Below, in pieces: positions 6,056 through 6,266 of a stretch of 6,266 nt of DNA (positions are counted from its first letter, which is position 1; each line of letters opens with the position of its first letter). Source of the DNA: Candidatus Hydrogenedentota bacterium. Lineage in GTDB: Bacteria; Hydrogenedentota; Hydrogenedentia; Hydrogenedentales; SLHB01. The stretch lies in assembly GCA_016934125.1 (NCBI GenBank), contig JAFGTL010000786.1:1-6266 (forward strand), in the 5' to 3' direction. The notes below the pieces were generated by a model that was given only the letters and a program-made list of their open reading frames with translations, did no database searches and was not told where the DNA came from. The position numbers were made by a program, and so were the translations under genes.

Positions 6056-6266
6056 TGGACGACGCGCGGACGGCGGCCATGGCGTGCGCGGCCGCGCCCC
6101 CGGGGACGCTGGCGTGGGACGAAGTGCTCGTCTGGCGCGTACGGCTCGATCGGCCGCAGCCGGAGCTTGGCCGCTTGTTCAACACGCTGTCCGAGGACGA
6201 GCGGGAACGGGCCGCGCGGTTTCGGTTTCAGGAACACCGGGACTACTACGTGGCGGGGCGCGGGGC
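6055..6266 (+). CDS. Sfp-type 4'-phosphopantetheinyl transferase (N-terminal part)
   Basis: The first 70 residues of a gene that runs off the window. This enzyme family transfers the phosphopantetheine arm of coenzyme A to carrier-protein serines, turning apo NRPS and PKS carriers into their active holo form. Evidence is the N-terminal pattern of the family: VLVWRVRLDRP, then LSEDERERAARFRF and DYYVAGRG, which match the usual order hydrophobic strand, LSxxExxRAxRFxF, and the Arg-Gly before the coenzyme A site. The metal-binding and catalytic motifs lie beyond the window. ATG 6055 overlaps the NRPS stop as TGATG, which indicates translational coupling and a dedicated role in priming Ser58 and Ser1447. 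An Ala-rich extension of about 20 residues precedes the conserved part. Confidence 0.85.
   Translation, partial: MDDARTAAMACAAAPPGTLAWDEVLVWRVRLDRPQPELGRLFNTLSEDERERAARFRFQEHRDYYVAGRG

Noticed and set aside
5815..6237. A - strand frame spanning the NRPS end and the PPTase start
   Set aside because: It overlaps two well-supported sense genes and has no motif of its own.
1..6266. CRISPR arrays, tRNA or rRNA genes, insertion sequences, attachment sites
   Set aside because: No regular spaced repeats, cloverleaf-like blocks, transposase motifs or flanking terminal repeats were seen.

Overview
This GC-rich bacterial window comes from a secondary-metabolite locus. It is dominated by one large nonribosomal peptide synthetase (NRPS) gene on the + strand. 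The phylum cannot be fixed from the sequence. The sulfotransferase and first carrier domains resemble, from memory, those of cyanobacterial olefin-synthase and curacin-type megasynthases, but the strong GC bias is not typical of most cyanobacteria, so a GC-rich environmental lineage or horizontal transfer are both possible.

Layout: (1) Positions 2-235 hold the last 77 codons of an unidentified + strand gene that begins outside the window. (2) Positions 236-589 are a roughly 350-base non-coding stretch with no recognisable promoter or terminator. Several inverted repeats crowd its last 150 bases, including a GC hairpin whose loop is a Shine-Dalgarno sequence. (3) Positions 590-6055 encode an 1821-residue protein with domain order ACP - sulfotransferase - condensation - adenylation - PCP - thioesterase. 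All core catalytic motifs are intact. (4) From position 6055 to the window edge lies the start of an Sfp-type 4'-phosphopantetheinyl transferase. It overlaps the NRPS stop codon by one base and so is probably translationally coupled.

How the parts fit together: the phosphopantetheinyl transferase would prime the two carrier serines, Ser58 and Ser1447. An acyl group made or loaded elsewhere would sit on the first carrier and could be O-sulfated there by the PAPS-dependent sulfotransferase. The condensation domain would join it to one amino acid chosen by the adenylation domain (code read as DMWTVGAVAK), and the C-terminal thioesterase would release the product. The predicted product is a (sulfated acyl)-amino acid, its lactone or lactam, or a derivative in which sulfate has served as a leaving group. 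The NRPS has no loading domain, so a partner enzyme outside the window is expected.

The most interesting points are the sulfotransferase placed before a condensation domain, and the ambiguous start of the NRPS. The best ribosome-binding site and ATG are in the wrong frame, and a second perfect AGGAGG precedes an ATC codon.
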